Notes: a model not told the origin generated them from the sequence alone. A stretch of 64,000 bases of DNA from Toxotes chatareus (GCA_016801885.1 CM028897.1:20921501-20985500); one strand, 5' to 3'. Shown: positions 12,127-26,100, numbered from the stretch's first letter. Program-made: numbers and translations.

Positions 12127-13865
12127 AGACTTCCTCAGATTCTTCATGTATGAACAACACACATCAGGACTGAATTCAGAATGAGGCAGCTTGAAAAACA
12201 GAACACAGGCTGCACTTCCCTGGAACTGTGGGGTATTTTGCCCTACGTTTTTACAGTCATGTTCTCATCCACTAATTGCTGAGATCTTGGAACAAACACT
12301 GCAGTAAAATCTGAAAGGGAAAGAAACAGCAGCAGCAGCCAGACAATCAGACCAAGACTAAACAAAGCAGATTATCTAAAGCACTTTATCAGGAAGTCAA
12401 AGTGAAACGTTGCTTAATGATGTCAGGGCAGAGGTGAACAGGGTGTGTTAACTGTGATGGATGTTTACTGTAAAAAGTTTGAGGAATCATTTTACTGTTC
12501 ACTCTTCTACTGTTCTTCCTTTTCTCCTCCTCCTCCTCATCAGTAATCTTCTTGTTCAACATTCAGTATATCTGAACAATGTTTTGATATTAAACCAAAG
12601 TATCTTTGAAACAGATGCAGTGCATCTGATGGTATTTTTATGTATCTGTCACAGCTGGATGGGACTGTTAGACACCCCACTTGTCTCTAAACTTCCTCTG
12701 TTCTCACCTTCTTCTTCTTCTACCACACTTATTCGTTTCTGTGTGAGCTTCCCCTGCCCTGTGCCTCCCCACCCTCACCCTCTCCGTCTCTGTTTGTCCT
12801 CTGCAGCCATGCTATCATAAGGCCAGGCAGTGGCTGCTTGCTAACATCCCCTCGGTGCTGGTGTTTGGAGTCTGTATTGGAGTTGTGCAGGTACTTCTCT
12901 CCAACATTTCTTTGATCAGTTTTCTATATATTGATGTAGCCATTTGAAAACCTTGTATGTCTATTCAAATCATGTTAAATCTCACAGTACTACAGGTTGT
13001 TTCTGTCCTGTTCATTAGGGCACAGATGATGCTACTAATTCTTACCCTCAGTGCTTGTTGGTGTCTCTGGTTTATAAATAGTATTCTCAGTTGTGTCTCA
13101 AATGTGTTGTACCTTCACATTCTCTTTTGATCAATCACAATAACAGCTCTTTAGTGTGTCCTGATTGCAAGGGTGTAATTTCCACTGGGTGAGGGGACAT
13201 GTCCTTCTATGTCACTCATACAATCTCAGTTTAATTCACTCCCTAAAAAGAACAGTGAACTCATACTGTCCAACTACAACCAGAATCTAGATGGAAGCTG
13301 GAGCCAGTGATTCACAGATATTTTTTTTTTTCCAACCAGATTTGGTCTGTAAATGTACAGGCTGTTCTGGCTGGGGCTGAATACAGCTGATGAGGAAGCC
13401 TGCAGACACTACTCAGGGACAAAAAAAAAAAAAAAGTCCAAATAACAGTCATTGAGCTGTTCTGCTTGGAGACGATAAGAACACTAGAACTGATAATCAC
13501 TCAAAGATAATGCAGTAACAGTCAGAGCTCTGTGCTGTAAAGAAATAAAACATTTTACTGATGACTTCATTAACATCACAAATGCTACTTTATATAACAT
13601 AATGACATATTTACCAGAAAGGAAATAAGAGGTGAATACTGGGTTAGTGCTTTGCTGAAAGCATAATAACCCATTTAATAATTTATTATTCATATTATTA
13701 TTATTATTATTATATGAAAATCTTCACTGTGCCCCTCCACCTCTTAAACCAGGTTCTAATTTTATTTGCCCTGTATACCTCCTCTTCTCTCATCAGATCT
13801 TGGCCCTGGTGTTCTCCATGCTGATGTACTGTCAAATTCTGTCTGCTGAGAAGCACTTGGACTGA
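10644..13865 (+). CDS. tspan4: tetraspanin-4-like protein
   Basis: Seven coding exons: 10644-10712, 10835-11026, 11150-11224, 11623-11718, 11874-11987, 12807-12890 and 13797-13865. All are phase 0 with GT-AG introns and give 232 aa. Tetraspanins are four-pass membrane organisers; TSPAN4 works in plasma-membrane microdomains and migrasome formation. Visible features are the N-terminal 'CLCCVKYLMF', the conserved first loop 'SFPSLSAANLL', TM2 'MVTGFLGCLGALKE' and TM3 in the 25-codon exon. The large extracellular loop has the hallmark 'KCCGATNKTDW', then Cys-Cys, Cys and Pro-Cys, six cysteines in all. TM4 ends in 'MLMYCQILSAEKHLD'. The loop contains N-x-T sequons. The C-terminus with MYCQ favours TSPAN4 over TSPAN9, but the protein has diverged from both, so paralogue assignment is provisional. 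It is convergent with bcl2l12. Confidence 0.9.
12089..12125. repeat. poly(A) run in tetraspanin intron
   Basis: About 37 consecutive A residues in intron 5. It may be the tail of a decayed retroelement, but no body was recognised. Confidence 0.9.
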
Positions 13866-16800
13866 CCTCAGAGCAGCTGTTCACTGGCCCGTGATGGGAA
13901 GGCTTATCATAAACTCCTCGGGGGGAAACCCCAACACTATCTGACTAAAACCATCAGTGGGCACAGTGGACACCAGCAGAAAGGACAAAGCCGGCAGTGA
14001 CAGACTGAGGGGGTGCAACTGAAATGATGAGCACCGTTGGTTGTCTTTGTACCAGCCACATGAATATAACAGCTTTTATTTTTATCTCTAAAACCCATCA
14101 GCCTTAACGCACTGCTCCTGCAGAGTTACCTGATCTGTTTTTATGTTTTTACAGAGATGTAACAGAAATAGTAGAGTGTAAAATGTATTATAAATTGTTT
14201 GTAATATTTCTGTCATGAAAGTACAAGCAGCACATTCTGTTATTTAGTAAGAAAAAAAAAACACAACTGTACTCACTATTCAAAATTCAGTTATTTAGAT
14301 TTCATTAACCATCCAGGATGAAGAAGAAGAGAAGACCTTTGACCTGCTGGAATAATGGAAATGGACAGAAAATATTTTTGTGTAGCACTAAGTGTAATTT
14401 GTTCATCATTTGAGGCTTTGTATATTATTCCTATAACATCTGAGAACCTGTAAAGTCTATTTTATCAGATCATCATTCTTTATTGTCCTTATTCGCCCCA
14501 CGAGTTTATCCAGCTTCACCATTGGCTCAACAGTAAGATATGACAATTTTTATATGGAAATACTATTGTATTATAGATACTGTTTGGATCATACAGTCAT
14601 GTTCCATACTGGGTTGTGTTGTTCATTTTGCCAGCTCAGCGTGAGTCATCTGATGTAAACCAAGGGGCTTTTTTCAATGATAGTCAATGAGGTTCTTCAA
14701 ATGAGCAAAAGAGATTCATTTGCCAGTGGAGGATGGTGACGCGTGAGTCACAGTCATACTGCCACACCCAACATAAGCAACAGCACGCACTCAGCCTCAC
14801 AGCGGCACCAGCTACTAACAGGCCACAACATGTCCTGAATCCTCACCTGAACCCTGGTGAGCTCACTGGACTGGATGGTCGGTCATGCGCTGAACGCGCC
14901 ACCATTTTCAGTTTGTTTAGGTAAACAAACAGATTCAAACAGAAGCTAAACTACTGCAGGGATGAAGGGTTTTGGTTCACTGTGAGTTCCAGGCTATCAG
15001 CAGTACAATACTCTCGATTCTTCTTCTACTCTTTTTGATGCAGCTCCATTTAGATACAACCCCACCCTCTTCACATTTGGCAGCCAATAAAAATGGAAAC
15101 CCGTGACTGAGACATTAACATCAGCTCAACTGAAACGACTAAAACCACACCAATATCCAAAAAGCTGTCTCTGACAGGCTAAAAGTAACGTCTTCTTATG
15201 GGCTAAAAAGCCATTCTGATCTTGTCCTGTTCAGAGCCACCTGTCCTCCATTGTAAGACTTCCCAGGGTGTCCTCACTTAGGTCTTACAGATTCAAATGG
15301 GCTGTACAATTAATGGCTGACCAGCCTCTCCTTCATCCAGAATGGACTAATGCTCCAATGTCTTCACTTCCAAGTTTTAAACTAGAAAAACTAGAATACT
15401 CCTAAACCATGTACCAAAGTTAGCTTCTGGACACATCTGAGGTGGGAAATAGGAGATTTTTATTGTAGGCTTTTGATGAACTGAAAACCAGCTGAACTTT
15501 TGGGCTGGTTGGATCATATATACAGTATATTAATAGGACGTTTTATCAGAGACTTGTAACCAGTCTCTGATAGGTGTGCTTCTTATTTGACTCAGCTCAA
15601 TCAATCAACCAGACTTACACTCAGTGATTCTAATCCAGAACATCTGTGAGGCTTTCCAAAGGTGGAGAGACCTCTGAGAGTTTAGAGGCATGAGGATGGA
15701 TGCTTGACACGTCAACTGTTTCTGCTTGACAGGTGTGTAAAACATTAGTTTGCTATCTTTCACAGAACTAATAGGTCAGCGTTGTTTTGTCCTCGTTTGG
15801 TAATGTTTGTAAGAGCTAATCCCAATTGGTTAGTTATCAAGCAGGTACCTGTGTCACATTTGTGTGCCCTATAATGTTAAATGTCTTGCCCACAGACACT
15901 CGGCTTACTTTCTAGTCTGCCAAGATATTGACGTTGGCGTGATGTTAGCTACAGTAGCAGGAGAGTTGTGAGCACCTCTGGAGCTGGTGCGCTGGCTCGG
16001 GGAAACCCCCTTGTGATGGCCACACCTGTGACCACACAACACACGGCATTTGTAGCGCGCACATTTAGTTAACTTTTGTACAGTCAACTCTTTTCTTTGT
16101 GTAAATGGTTCATTCTAATTCGATTTTTGTTTGAGTTAGCAGTGCAGAGAGTGCTGTTCCTGCGGGTGCCGTGTTGCTGAGTGGCATCCTGTGAGGCTGG
16201 GTCCAGAAGGGGCCGCCCCCAGAAGTGCAGCCATTATATGGAGGGAGCGGCCAAATTGGGCTGGACCAAGTGGATGCCACATCATGGGGGGGAATTAGGG
16301 ATTTAGTTTGTATAGTTGATTATTTCGTTAGACTGTTAGTTGTTGATTTAGATTGTTTAGTTAGTAGTTAAAGATATTCTTTACTGACAGGTTGATTGTC
16401 TGGTTTTGTTTTCTGTTGTTGAGTTTGGTGCCATATTTCTTGTTTGTAAATCCCCCTTTTTGTTAGGATAATGGCCTGATCAACCATTATATATGTGTCC
16501 TTTGTTGTTCCTCTGTTATGGATCCAAGTTTGTTATATTTTGGTTAAAACATTTCTTTGCATCTTTTTTGGGTAAATAAAACCCGCTTTTTGAAGAAATT
16601 CATCTGTGTTCCTCATGCTTGCTAGCTTGGTCCCTTACACCCCTCCTCCTCCTCCTCTCTGCATATTAGCTTTCAGCAGCAACTGTAACCACAGTTTGCT
16701 AACCCACAACCTAGCTAACGTCACATTACTTGCTGTCTTGTGTGCTCTGTGTCATGGTATTCGTCAACTAGAACCAATACTTCGCCAAGTAAATTGGCCC

Positions 16801-18786
16801 AGAAACACTACCACCAAAAATCAAGAGGTGTATCTTAAGGTAGGAAATTGTTACATCACACAAAGGTGATTTTTGAATTCGCTTTTATATAAAAAGAAGA
16901 AAAAAAAATACAGTCTTACAGATCTTACAACACATTACAAGATATATACATTCTCTTCAAAACATGATGTATGTAAGTGAAATCAGTCTTTTCCTTGTAA
17001 ACTGTGTAGTTTGTCAGACTCTTGTGTCGAAGTTAGTGCACTTCTTTAAGATAAGGTAATAAAACAATTAAAAACTTACAGTGCAGACCTCAGTGTCTCT
17101 TGGCAATAGCATGTATAATGCCTTCATAATAAATAACTTGTAAATACACAATAAAAGGGCATGTACTGATGCTCAAGTCATGCGTATATTCTATACAGTA
17201 TAATACCATGTAAAATGGCTTTACAACAACCCGTGTTCAGGAGGTCAGGTGTGCTTTTAAGAAGTGTTGTACAGAGGTGTTCGGTTGAGTACCATATGAC
17301 TTATCATGGGAAGGTTCTTCAGGAGAACACTTATTAAACACAGAATTCTTGAGACACTGTACATAAAAATACAAATGAAATAAAAATAAAACATTTAAAT
17401 GGACAGTTTGCCATTTATTCCCAGTGGAATGTGGCTGTGGGGAGTTCCAGTTGTATTCAGGTCCAAATGCTTATCACATTACATTCCTGCGCCCCCTCCT
17501 TTGTGCTAACTGTATCTGACTTTTGCTTCAGTAAGAATGTCCCCTGACAAATGGCAAATATAAAATATATATTAAACTTTTTTTTTTTTTTGGCAATTTC
17601 AAAAACACATTTGACTTCAATTATTTTCAAACATGAATGATGTAAACAATAGATAAAAACTGAAAACATAAACACCCCCTTGCTTTAGGGAGTTTTATAG
17701 TGAGTTTCAGCTCATTGTTTATCTGTCTGGACACAACTGTTCTGGGTCACTCTCTCTGCTCACATAGCGTTGTGTTCAGCCACAGCAGCAGCTGTTCTCA
17801 CGAGAAAAAAACCTTTAAAATCCATTTGTCTTCTACCTGCTCAGCAGCAAACAGCAGACAGACACAGGCAGAGAGCAGCTGATGAACTTAGTGGAGCATT
17901 TAGCAGCTAAAGAGCCAGATATTTCCATCAGGAGCTGGTGGAGACCAAAAACAGAGCTAAAAGAGCAGGAATACTGGACTTAAATTCATCACGTGGACTC
18001 AAACACCACTTCAGATGAAGGATCACGTTGATCTGTGCTGTGTCTGACCTGCTGGGTGTGGAACTGATTGAGAACAAGTTCTACTTGTTAACTTAAAATG
18101 TGATGATATCAGTGTTGTGTTCACAGTATGTGTCTGTTCACATCAACTGGCCAAAATTCAAGTTATTGTAAGTTTTACAAACAGCAACAATGAAAAATAA
18201 AAGTGACAGAGTTTATATGTAGGAAGCTGATGAGCAATCATGTTCTTGTCACTGCACTAGTAACTCCCACTGACGGATCCAGGTTCCTGGAGGCCTGAAC
18301 CTTTGTGAGGCCTGCACCTTTCAGCGCAGAAGCTGGTGTGTTTTAGGGACTGTCTTCTCCATCACAAGTTTATCTGCTATTGATTCTTACAAGCTAAAAT
18401 TTTCTCTAAACAAAGTCAAAAACTCACTAACTGGGTTGAGACTCTCACTTTTGTGCAATTCACATCAGATTCAAGGTAAACAGCAGCTGTGACAAGCCGT
18501 TGTATCAGACAGAATTTGGGAATAAAATGCTTGTCTGAAAGGCCTGATGTCCACTACTAAAACTCCAAATTGACTGACGGGTCTACACAAAGAATCTACA
18601 CAAGACAGTAACAAATAGCTTCCTCTTCTGACTATGTAAACTCAGTAAACTGTGGTGAAAATACTTTCTAATCCCAGATCATCATAAATCATCACAGTCC
18701 AGATGAGACCCTGTGGTAGGAAAGCAGAGTGAAGCATCACTTCAGTGGGTCGTTGGAATGAGAAGACAGCCGGTAACACTGAGAAC
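13866..18786. other. convergent intergenic region between tspan4-like gene and bcl2l12
   Basis: This holds the 3' UTRs of both flanking genes and no recognised coding exon. A minus-strand AATAAA (plus 'tttatt' at about 17412-17417) could end bcl2l12. No canonical signal close to the tetraspanin stop was seen. The stretch at about 16100-16640, with a plus-strand AATAAA near 16574 followed by 'ggtcccttaca', weakly resembles a solo LTR, but the matching LTR start was not found. The remainder is unremarkable. Confidence 0.5.
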
Positions 18787-21700
18787 TCAGTCGTACTCTA
18801 AAGGGTCGTCCAAATTGACCACGTTCTCCTGAAGATGAAATCAAAAGTTGAGTAGTAAGTATTACCAGAGACAATCAATTAAAGCTCAAAATATACTTTT
18901 AACATCCATATAAGGGGCAAGGTTCCACAGTCAAGTGTAGATTTCATCATCTGCCCATGGCTCTGGGGCCAAAATGACCAAGCAGACTGTGACTGTAGGC
19001 TTTGAGCATGTTAGATAAAACCCCTAAAACCCTGGTTCCAGGGCCAGGGGTTGATCAAGTGTGTCATACTAATAAACTGGGCTTAGGATGCCTCAACCCC
19101 TGCTGAACAGGCTTTGTTAACACCGGGGGAAACTGTGAGAGGGGGTTAGTGGGGTGGGGTGGTTGTCTATCTGGAACCCTTTGAAGAGGCCCCTTGAAGA
19201 GGCCCCTTGACCTTTGTTTTGTGGTTGCTTTGGTGAACTTAATTTACTAAATCTTTTAAATACATTTTAAAACACTGAGTGAACATTTTTTCAAACTGCT
19301 TAGTGTTATAAATTATTTAGTTTGACATATAATCTGCAGAATACATGACATATATCTGTGCAACAGTCTACATGGGCTGATGTACTACTGCCTCACACAG
19401 CCTCTGGTTTCTCAGTGGTAAACCAGTGTAGTAGTGAAGGCCTGTGAGGCTGCTCTGGGTGTGGTGGTCCTCTCCTGTTCAGCTCAGACTGTCAAGGCCT
19501 CCAAGGAGGATCCTGGCCTGACTGAAAAAAAGGGGTCAGAGACAAGCCAGAGACCTGTGGGTGTTGAAAGTGACCAATCAGAGGAGTCTAGACGTCAGCT
19601 ACCGCTCCTGCATCCAAGAAGCTGGCAACCCAAAGTTGCTCTCGATGTGCAGGCCAGTGCCTTGAATGACAGCTCTGTCACCACCACCTCCCTTTGTAAA
19701 AGAGCATGACAGCTCTGTTACAAAGGGCTCTTGCAGGCAAAAACTGTAAGAGCCCTTTGTAAACCACTAAAATTAAAAGGCACTGTAAGTGCAGTCCAAC
19801 ATTCAACACGATCACACCTCAGTGTAGGAAGCATTCATTATTTCCACACCATGAATGTATCAATCTCATCCTCTACCATATCAAAGGCTATGAGTTCATT
19901 CTGGGTGTGGTGTCTGATAAGAACTTCTGGTAAAGAATCATTCAACAAGCTGCACCTCACTTGGTGAGGAACTTCCATATATCCATAAAGTTGCCCTTGT
20001 TTCATAAGCTTTCATCTTTCCAAAGAAAAGAACAGTCTCAGCTGTGGAGGAAGCAGATTCCCACTTCTTTCTCACAGCCTGTCACGTAAGCGACCTTCAC
20101 TGAGCAGAAACAGAACTGTGCTGTTTGGACGAGGTTCAGCTTCTGTTCAATGTCTGTTTTTTCAAATCCCTGACTCAAAGCTACATGTACACTGTCTGCA
20201 TGTCAAGCAGCATCTACCTGCTTACTGCACTCAATTCCTCTGACAGCAGCTTAACATGGACAAAAAATGTAAAAAGAATAAAGAAAGTAAAAAATGTAAT
20301 TAAAGAGTAAATAAATTTGTACTTCTAATACTAATTAGAAATACCTATCCCCCTGCGGCTCCCTCTGTGTTTTACCATCAGGCCAGGGCAATTATTTGAC
20401 TCTGGGTCATTGTTTGAATACTGTCTTTTATATGAGAGATGTCTTTGATAAAATAGTGGGAGTTAAAAGGGGTTTTTCTTCAATTACTCACCCATCCTCC
20501 ATGGCTCTTGACCCAGGGGGCAAAGTTCTCCATGTAGCACTCTGCATAGCCTTGCATGTGCGTGGTTCCTGTGGCTGTGACTATCCGTCGTGATACCTCC
20601 ATAGACACCGCCAAGCGTTGCAGCATTGGACTAGCCGGCGGCGGCAGGGCTGGGGCCTCAGGTACCTGACTGGTGCTGAAAGTGTCCAGAAGCTTGGCGA
20701 ACGACGCGTATGAAAGACGATTTAAGCTGGAGCGCAGGGAGGGTTCTGCCTGGATCTGTACAAAGATGTGGATTTAGCAGTTAACTGTAGGTAGAGTCAG
20801 GTTACACATGCACGCATACATGTAGCTGCCAAAGCATAAAGTGCCATCAATATCTTTTTGTACAAAACATTACAGAGCAGTTACAGAGCAGCTACAGGTG
20901 ACCGCAGGTTTTTGACTTTGTGGGTCAAAAGTCTCCACTCAACACAAAGAACTGTTAATATTTGATGATGAACCACTGCCTACCTTAGTGTTTATAAAGT
21001 CTCCCTCCACACAGAGCAAATGAACAAGCCGCTGCACCATTGCCTCTTTATCACACTCGCTTGCTAAAAGAAAGAAGCAAGCACTTGACAGTTGAAAATA
21101 CAAACCAGGTTGTCAGTTTGGTTAACAGATCATGAAGAAGTCATCTAGTTGAAATTCTGCCTCCTACTGGTGCATGGGACAGTGCTTTTTCCCTGCAGCT
21201 ACATGTTTTGGAGCAGCCATTTTGTTCAAGGCTTCGGTGCTGCAAGTAGCATATGTGTGTGTGTCCACATCCATCTGCTGTGTGCTCACCCTTGATGAAG
21301 CATAGTCTGAAAACACTAATTCACATATATTCACTTATATTGTATATATCTGACGCAGCACTTGTCCAATCAGATTTACTGACTAGAGAGAGAGAGATTT
21401 ACCTACAGATGTGTCCTGCTGCCTTCAGACGGCTGCAGAGATTTAATGAACTGAAGGAAAAAACTTTTCAGGCAGTATCAAGCAGCTGTAGACAACAGAC
21501 ACTGGAACAACCACTTCTATTCATTTATAGATCAGTGCAGACTCATGTAACTGTCTTACTATCTTCACTTTGATGATGTACTGAAGGTATTTACTGACTA
21601 GAGAGAGAGAGAGAGAGAGAGTGTGTGTGTGTGTGTGCGTGTGTGAGAGAGAGAGATTACCTGGTGTAGGCTGGGCTGTGGGGCACGGTTTCTTTACACT

Positions 21701-23137
21701 GCTGACCCTCTTAGCAATCTGTTCCAGCTTCTGTGCTACCCCATCATAGAACTCAGGAGGGTGGCCTGTATCGATAATTTGGAGGTCCAAATTATTGTGG
21801 TGTGCGGATTGAAGGCAACTACAACTTCCACATTTTGCATTTTAACTCTCGACGTAACAAACAAATGAATGTCAACAGCTAAAGCTAAAGCTGGTTAATG
21901 TAGTTTTATAGTGTAACGGAGGAGGAGCTTACTGGGAGAGACGATGGCCGGCGCAGGTTCTGGTTCTTTACTGATTAGCAGTTTGCTGGGCCTCTTCTCC
22001 TTCTTGAAGAACTCTGAGATCCTTTTTTTGAATTTCTTTTTGCTCAGTTTCTTCTGCTGCGTCTTATCATTGTCATCATCTTCTGATGAAGAGGAGTGGG
22101 AGAAGACATCACCCTGCAGGAACAGGTTGTTATGCTCAGCATTAAGGATGTGGTTGGTTCTGGTGTGAGACTTATGAATTATCATGTTTAACCACGTCTG
22201 CATATTAGATGCCTTATTTTAGATATTAGATTAAACAGAAAAGATGAGTTACTGTAGGAATGTTTTGAAAATGTACTGACAGATGAACCAGCCTTACAAT
22301 ATCAACATTCCCCCTTGTCCCTCTAGTGGTGGGGCCTAATGCAACTGCAGCTTATCTTAAATCAAGCAAAATATGGCTTTTTCTTCCTGGGACATAGCGT
22401 CTGACAGAAATAACACTTCCTTATTTCTGTTTGATCTCTGAGGTGTGATGGTATTACCTTGCCGTCCCTGTCCAGTGAGCCTTTATGGTCTTTGGCACGG
22501 CGGTGAGATGTGTCACGTAGAGACAGCTGCTTTATGAGGTCTCTGAGTCCAGTCTTCTTCTCATCTTCTGAACTGACAACTTGAGCCTCAGAATCATGAC
22601 TATCCTTTGTTTTTGGTTGTGGCTTGGAGCTGGTGTGGGAAAGCATTGAAGTACGGTGAACAGCAGGTATCCAACAAGAAATCAGATGAACTCTCTTCCA
22701 TACTGTCTTGAAAATAAAAACTCTTGGAGGACATACTCTGGGGTGACTAAACCAATTCTACTTGAACTCTGACTTTACCAAGAATTTAGTTTGACTCATA
22801 ACAAAATATCCAACCAATCATAGCCAGACTAAGTGATACCGCAGCCCAAACCACATACAGTCTCCTCTGCAACATCGAAAAGAAAGTCTGTTGAGAAGAG
22901 TGACAGATTAAAAAAACAAGTACAGACAGAATACAGCAGCAGAGGTGAGCTACATTACCTGAACTTGTTGTGGTCTGCGTAGGCACCTCCTACTCTACCA
23001 GGCCTGTCCTTCGGGGGGACAGAAATGGCCCGATGGAGGAAAGCTTGGAGGACTAAACGAGTCTCAGCCTTGGTCTCCACCAGAGAGATGGAGGAGACAG
23101 AGGAGACAGAGGAACGGTGGCCCGGAGACTCTGACAT
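18787..23137 (-). CDS. bcl2l12: Bcl-2-like protein 12
   Basis: Seven coding exons in transcription order: 23137-22959, 22629-22458, 22113-21933, 21765-21661, 21063-20984, 20755-20492 and 18828-18787. They total 1023 nt, or 340 aa (human 334). BCL2L12 is an atypical Bcl-2 relative that restrains p53 and effector caspases in nucleus and cytosol. The N-terminal half is Ser-rich and poorly conserved. A lysine-rich block near residues 138-160 ('KKLSKKKFKKR') could be a nuclear signal. The conserved part begins at 'HPPEFYDGVAQKLEQIAKRV', followed by 'DKEAMVQRLVHLL', 'PSLRSSLNRLSYASFAKLL', 'LAVSMEVSRRI' and the BH2-like 'FAPWVKSHGGW', ending 'NLDDPLEYD'. The start was set at MSESPG because a 3' splice site (TTAG) lies 2 nt before this ATG. 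The exon starting at 21765 has a weak acceptor but is demanded by frame and homology. Confidence 0.92.
19718..19762. repeat. perfect 15-bp inverted repeat in bcl2l12 last intron
   Basis: 'ttacaaagggctctt' (19718-19732) pairs with 'aagagccctttgtaa' (19748-19762) across a 15-nt spacer. A partial third copy, 'ctttgtaaaagagc', lies just upstream at about 19692. Confidence 0.85.
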
Positions 23138-26100
23138 CACTAACATAGGGTGAGACAGAAAGACAGTTTCCTTATTCTTTATTGTTTAAGTCAGAACTAT
23201 TCTCAAAACACATCAAGGACAACGGGGTTGCTGTATTATCATTAGTTTGGCAGCAATGTACAGATCGAGAATGCAACAAGTCACATGTCCTGAGCGAATC
23301 TATCAGCTGAAAAACTGCTGTAAGACAAGCAATGTAAAACTGCTTGTATGGTCCTTTAAATCTGTCTTTAGAGCAAGTGTTGATAATAAACAAGATTAAG
23401 TGAAATAAGACACCTAATGAATTACTTTCCAACACAAAGTGAAAGAAAAACAAACGCACCTGGACATGGATCTAGTCAGTCTGGTTTAAAGCTAAGCCAT
23501 GCATCCTAAAAAATGTTGTAGTAGTATTTCTTTACCAACAACTCAAACACTGTGGATGAGCATACAAAACACAGGGACACTCCACACCTAATGCATTAAC
23601 ACAGACGAGTAAAATCTAAGTGCAGCATTGGATCTAAGTAATCACTAAACTGAGTAGTCTGGATCCAAAATGATCTCACCAACAGGAAGTAGACAGCCCA
23701 TTCTGATGGAAGCTGTTCAGACGGTTAGAGCGGCTTCAGAGCAGCTGCTGGGACTGCGTTCTTTGCTAATGATTCTCCATTGATTTTGAATAACGCCAGC
23801 ATTGCACTGCAGAGTACACAGATGATTCTACTATCTACGTATCAGTGCCCACATCTGGAGAACTAGAAAAGGTCTGAGGAGTTAAACTGAATAGTCATCA
23901 GCTTAGTTCTTCATGTAGAACAAACATGTTAAATATCACATCCTGTCTTTACACCTCTCACAATCTGTTGCTGAACAAAGTGACTGAAACAAAGTTACTA
24001 GTTATTCTTGTTGATCACGGAACAGCAAATCTGACTGTGCCAAGGACTGGACACAAAATGGCTGTGGTTCTAAAACGCTGGAGGACATTCATGTCTGATC
24101 ACTGAACACTGTCCCCCTACAAAGGACAGCCATTTATACAGGTCAGTGTCCATACAGAACAGGGTAAGAACAGCTTATCTGTCCTGACAGATATTCATTT
24201 AGAGTGTGGCAGGTACAGAGAGCAGCCAGTTATCTAGCAAAGGTGCCGAAGACTACAGTAGCAGGATCTGTGACAAGTGTTAAAACAGATGTGCAGCTGT
24301 TCAGAGGAGAACCTGAGCAGAGTCTCCGTCTCACAGAGGTCAGATGTTCCGATGCTGAATAGGTCGTTGAACGCCCCACTATACAAAATGCTGCCATTCT
24401 TTTTTTTTTTTTTTTTTAGCCCCCACACCGCCACCATAACCACCACAACTCTATGACAGTCAGTATTCATTACCCGGAACTGAAACGGGGTCGGGACAAG
24501 GCTATATGAGACCGGCCGGTTGGGGGGCACAGTACGGGACGGGACGGGACGAAAACTGCAGCTTCAGCCTCTACTAACCCGCACCAGGAAATGCTAACAT
24601 GACTGCGCTGTCCCCCCCCCCAAACAACACACCACCACCACCTGGAACAGAGAGACACCTTCACTACACAACTCTGCCCAAACAGCAGCGACACAATACA
24701 AACAAATCCTGAGTTCAGTTTCTCCTGAGAATGGACAGGAAGCCGACAACGACCCTTCGGGCTAACTTGTGTGGGACAAACCTAACCCTAACCCTTCCAG
24801 CCTCTCAGGGTCCCAGTTCACTAAAACTTTTCACCAACTGTTACTGGATGTGGGGGGAGGACAGGCAGAGACAGACTCAGATGAAACACCCGTACCTCTA
24901 CCTGTGTTCTTCGGCTTGTCCAGCTGATGTGACGTCTTCTCTCCCGTGTGTTTCTATGCGTATGTTGAGTGTGTGCGTGCCCGCTCGCGGAGCCACAGGA
25001 CAACCCGCGCGGTAACAGGACTGGGAGGGGCCACGAGCACTGATTTCTCCATCTGATAGGGAGCTGATTATTAGGGACACGTTCATTATAAAGGACTGTT
25101 TTTTCTATGCAGAGGTCTAAATGTGTTTTACTCAAATTAGAACGCACAATATATGTGACTATGTGAACATATGTGAATTAAGCAATATTCACCACCCAAA
25201 TCTGTTAATGAATGAAAACCTGCTGCTTTTTTTTTTTTTTTTTTTAAATACTTAATAATTCTGTGAAATTCTTGGATGGTAGTCTAAATTAAAAACTGTA
25301 ATCAGCAAACTGCAGGACAACATGGTGGCACACATACACATGGTGTTGTTATCTTGAGTGTGCTGCTATAGGGTTTGGCCACGGTCTGGTGTGGTTTGCG
25401 GTGGTCTATGCTCCTTGTAGGCTTCGCTGACTTTATCTTGGTTTTCTCAACTGTGGCATTTCCTCCTGCTGATCACAGGCTGCTCCTACTGAACCTGGAT
25501 TGAACTTGGATTTGAGATAGTCAGTCTGTGGACATATTTTCTTGAGATGATCAAAGGAGATTCCTTATTGACATCTGATTGTTCACAGAAAAGATATCGG
25601 ATTTAATAAACATTTTTTTTTTTTGTGCAGTAAAAGACATTGTGGTAATCCCGATCCAGCTGTAAGGAAAGATCTGGGACTGATTCAATTTATAAATTAT
25701 GCTCTTAAATATCTCTAAATATTTATTTAAACTATGGAATAATCCACTAAAACAGATGAAAAATATATGTAAGTATTGTATATATTAAAGTGTTGAGTAT
25801 GAGTGTGTCTTATACTAACCTATTGTATTCAAATTCAAAAGTATACAATATTTAATAGGTGATAATAATACTAATAAAAAAGTGTATAATAAGTCTGTTA
25901 ATATCTACATTCATTTATGTTTGAAGTGTAAATCCAGCCTGTGTACATGCACACAGCTTCACGGCAGCTGAGATTCCTGAAATAGAACCATGGGGACCCA
26001 GGACTGTAAGAGAACAGAGTATGTTTCTGCCTTTTCGCACACACATACACAAAACTTTCATCTTCAACCCACTTGTGGAATTTTGAATGGATAGAGTCCT

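Noticed and set aside
19434..19709. 91-aa plus-strand ORF in a bcl2l12 intron
   Set aside because: No recognised family; antisense to the intron and without supporting signals.
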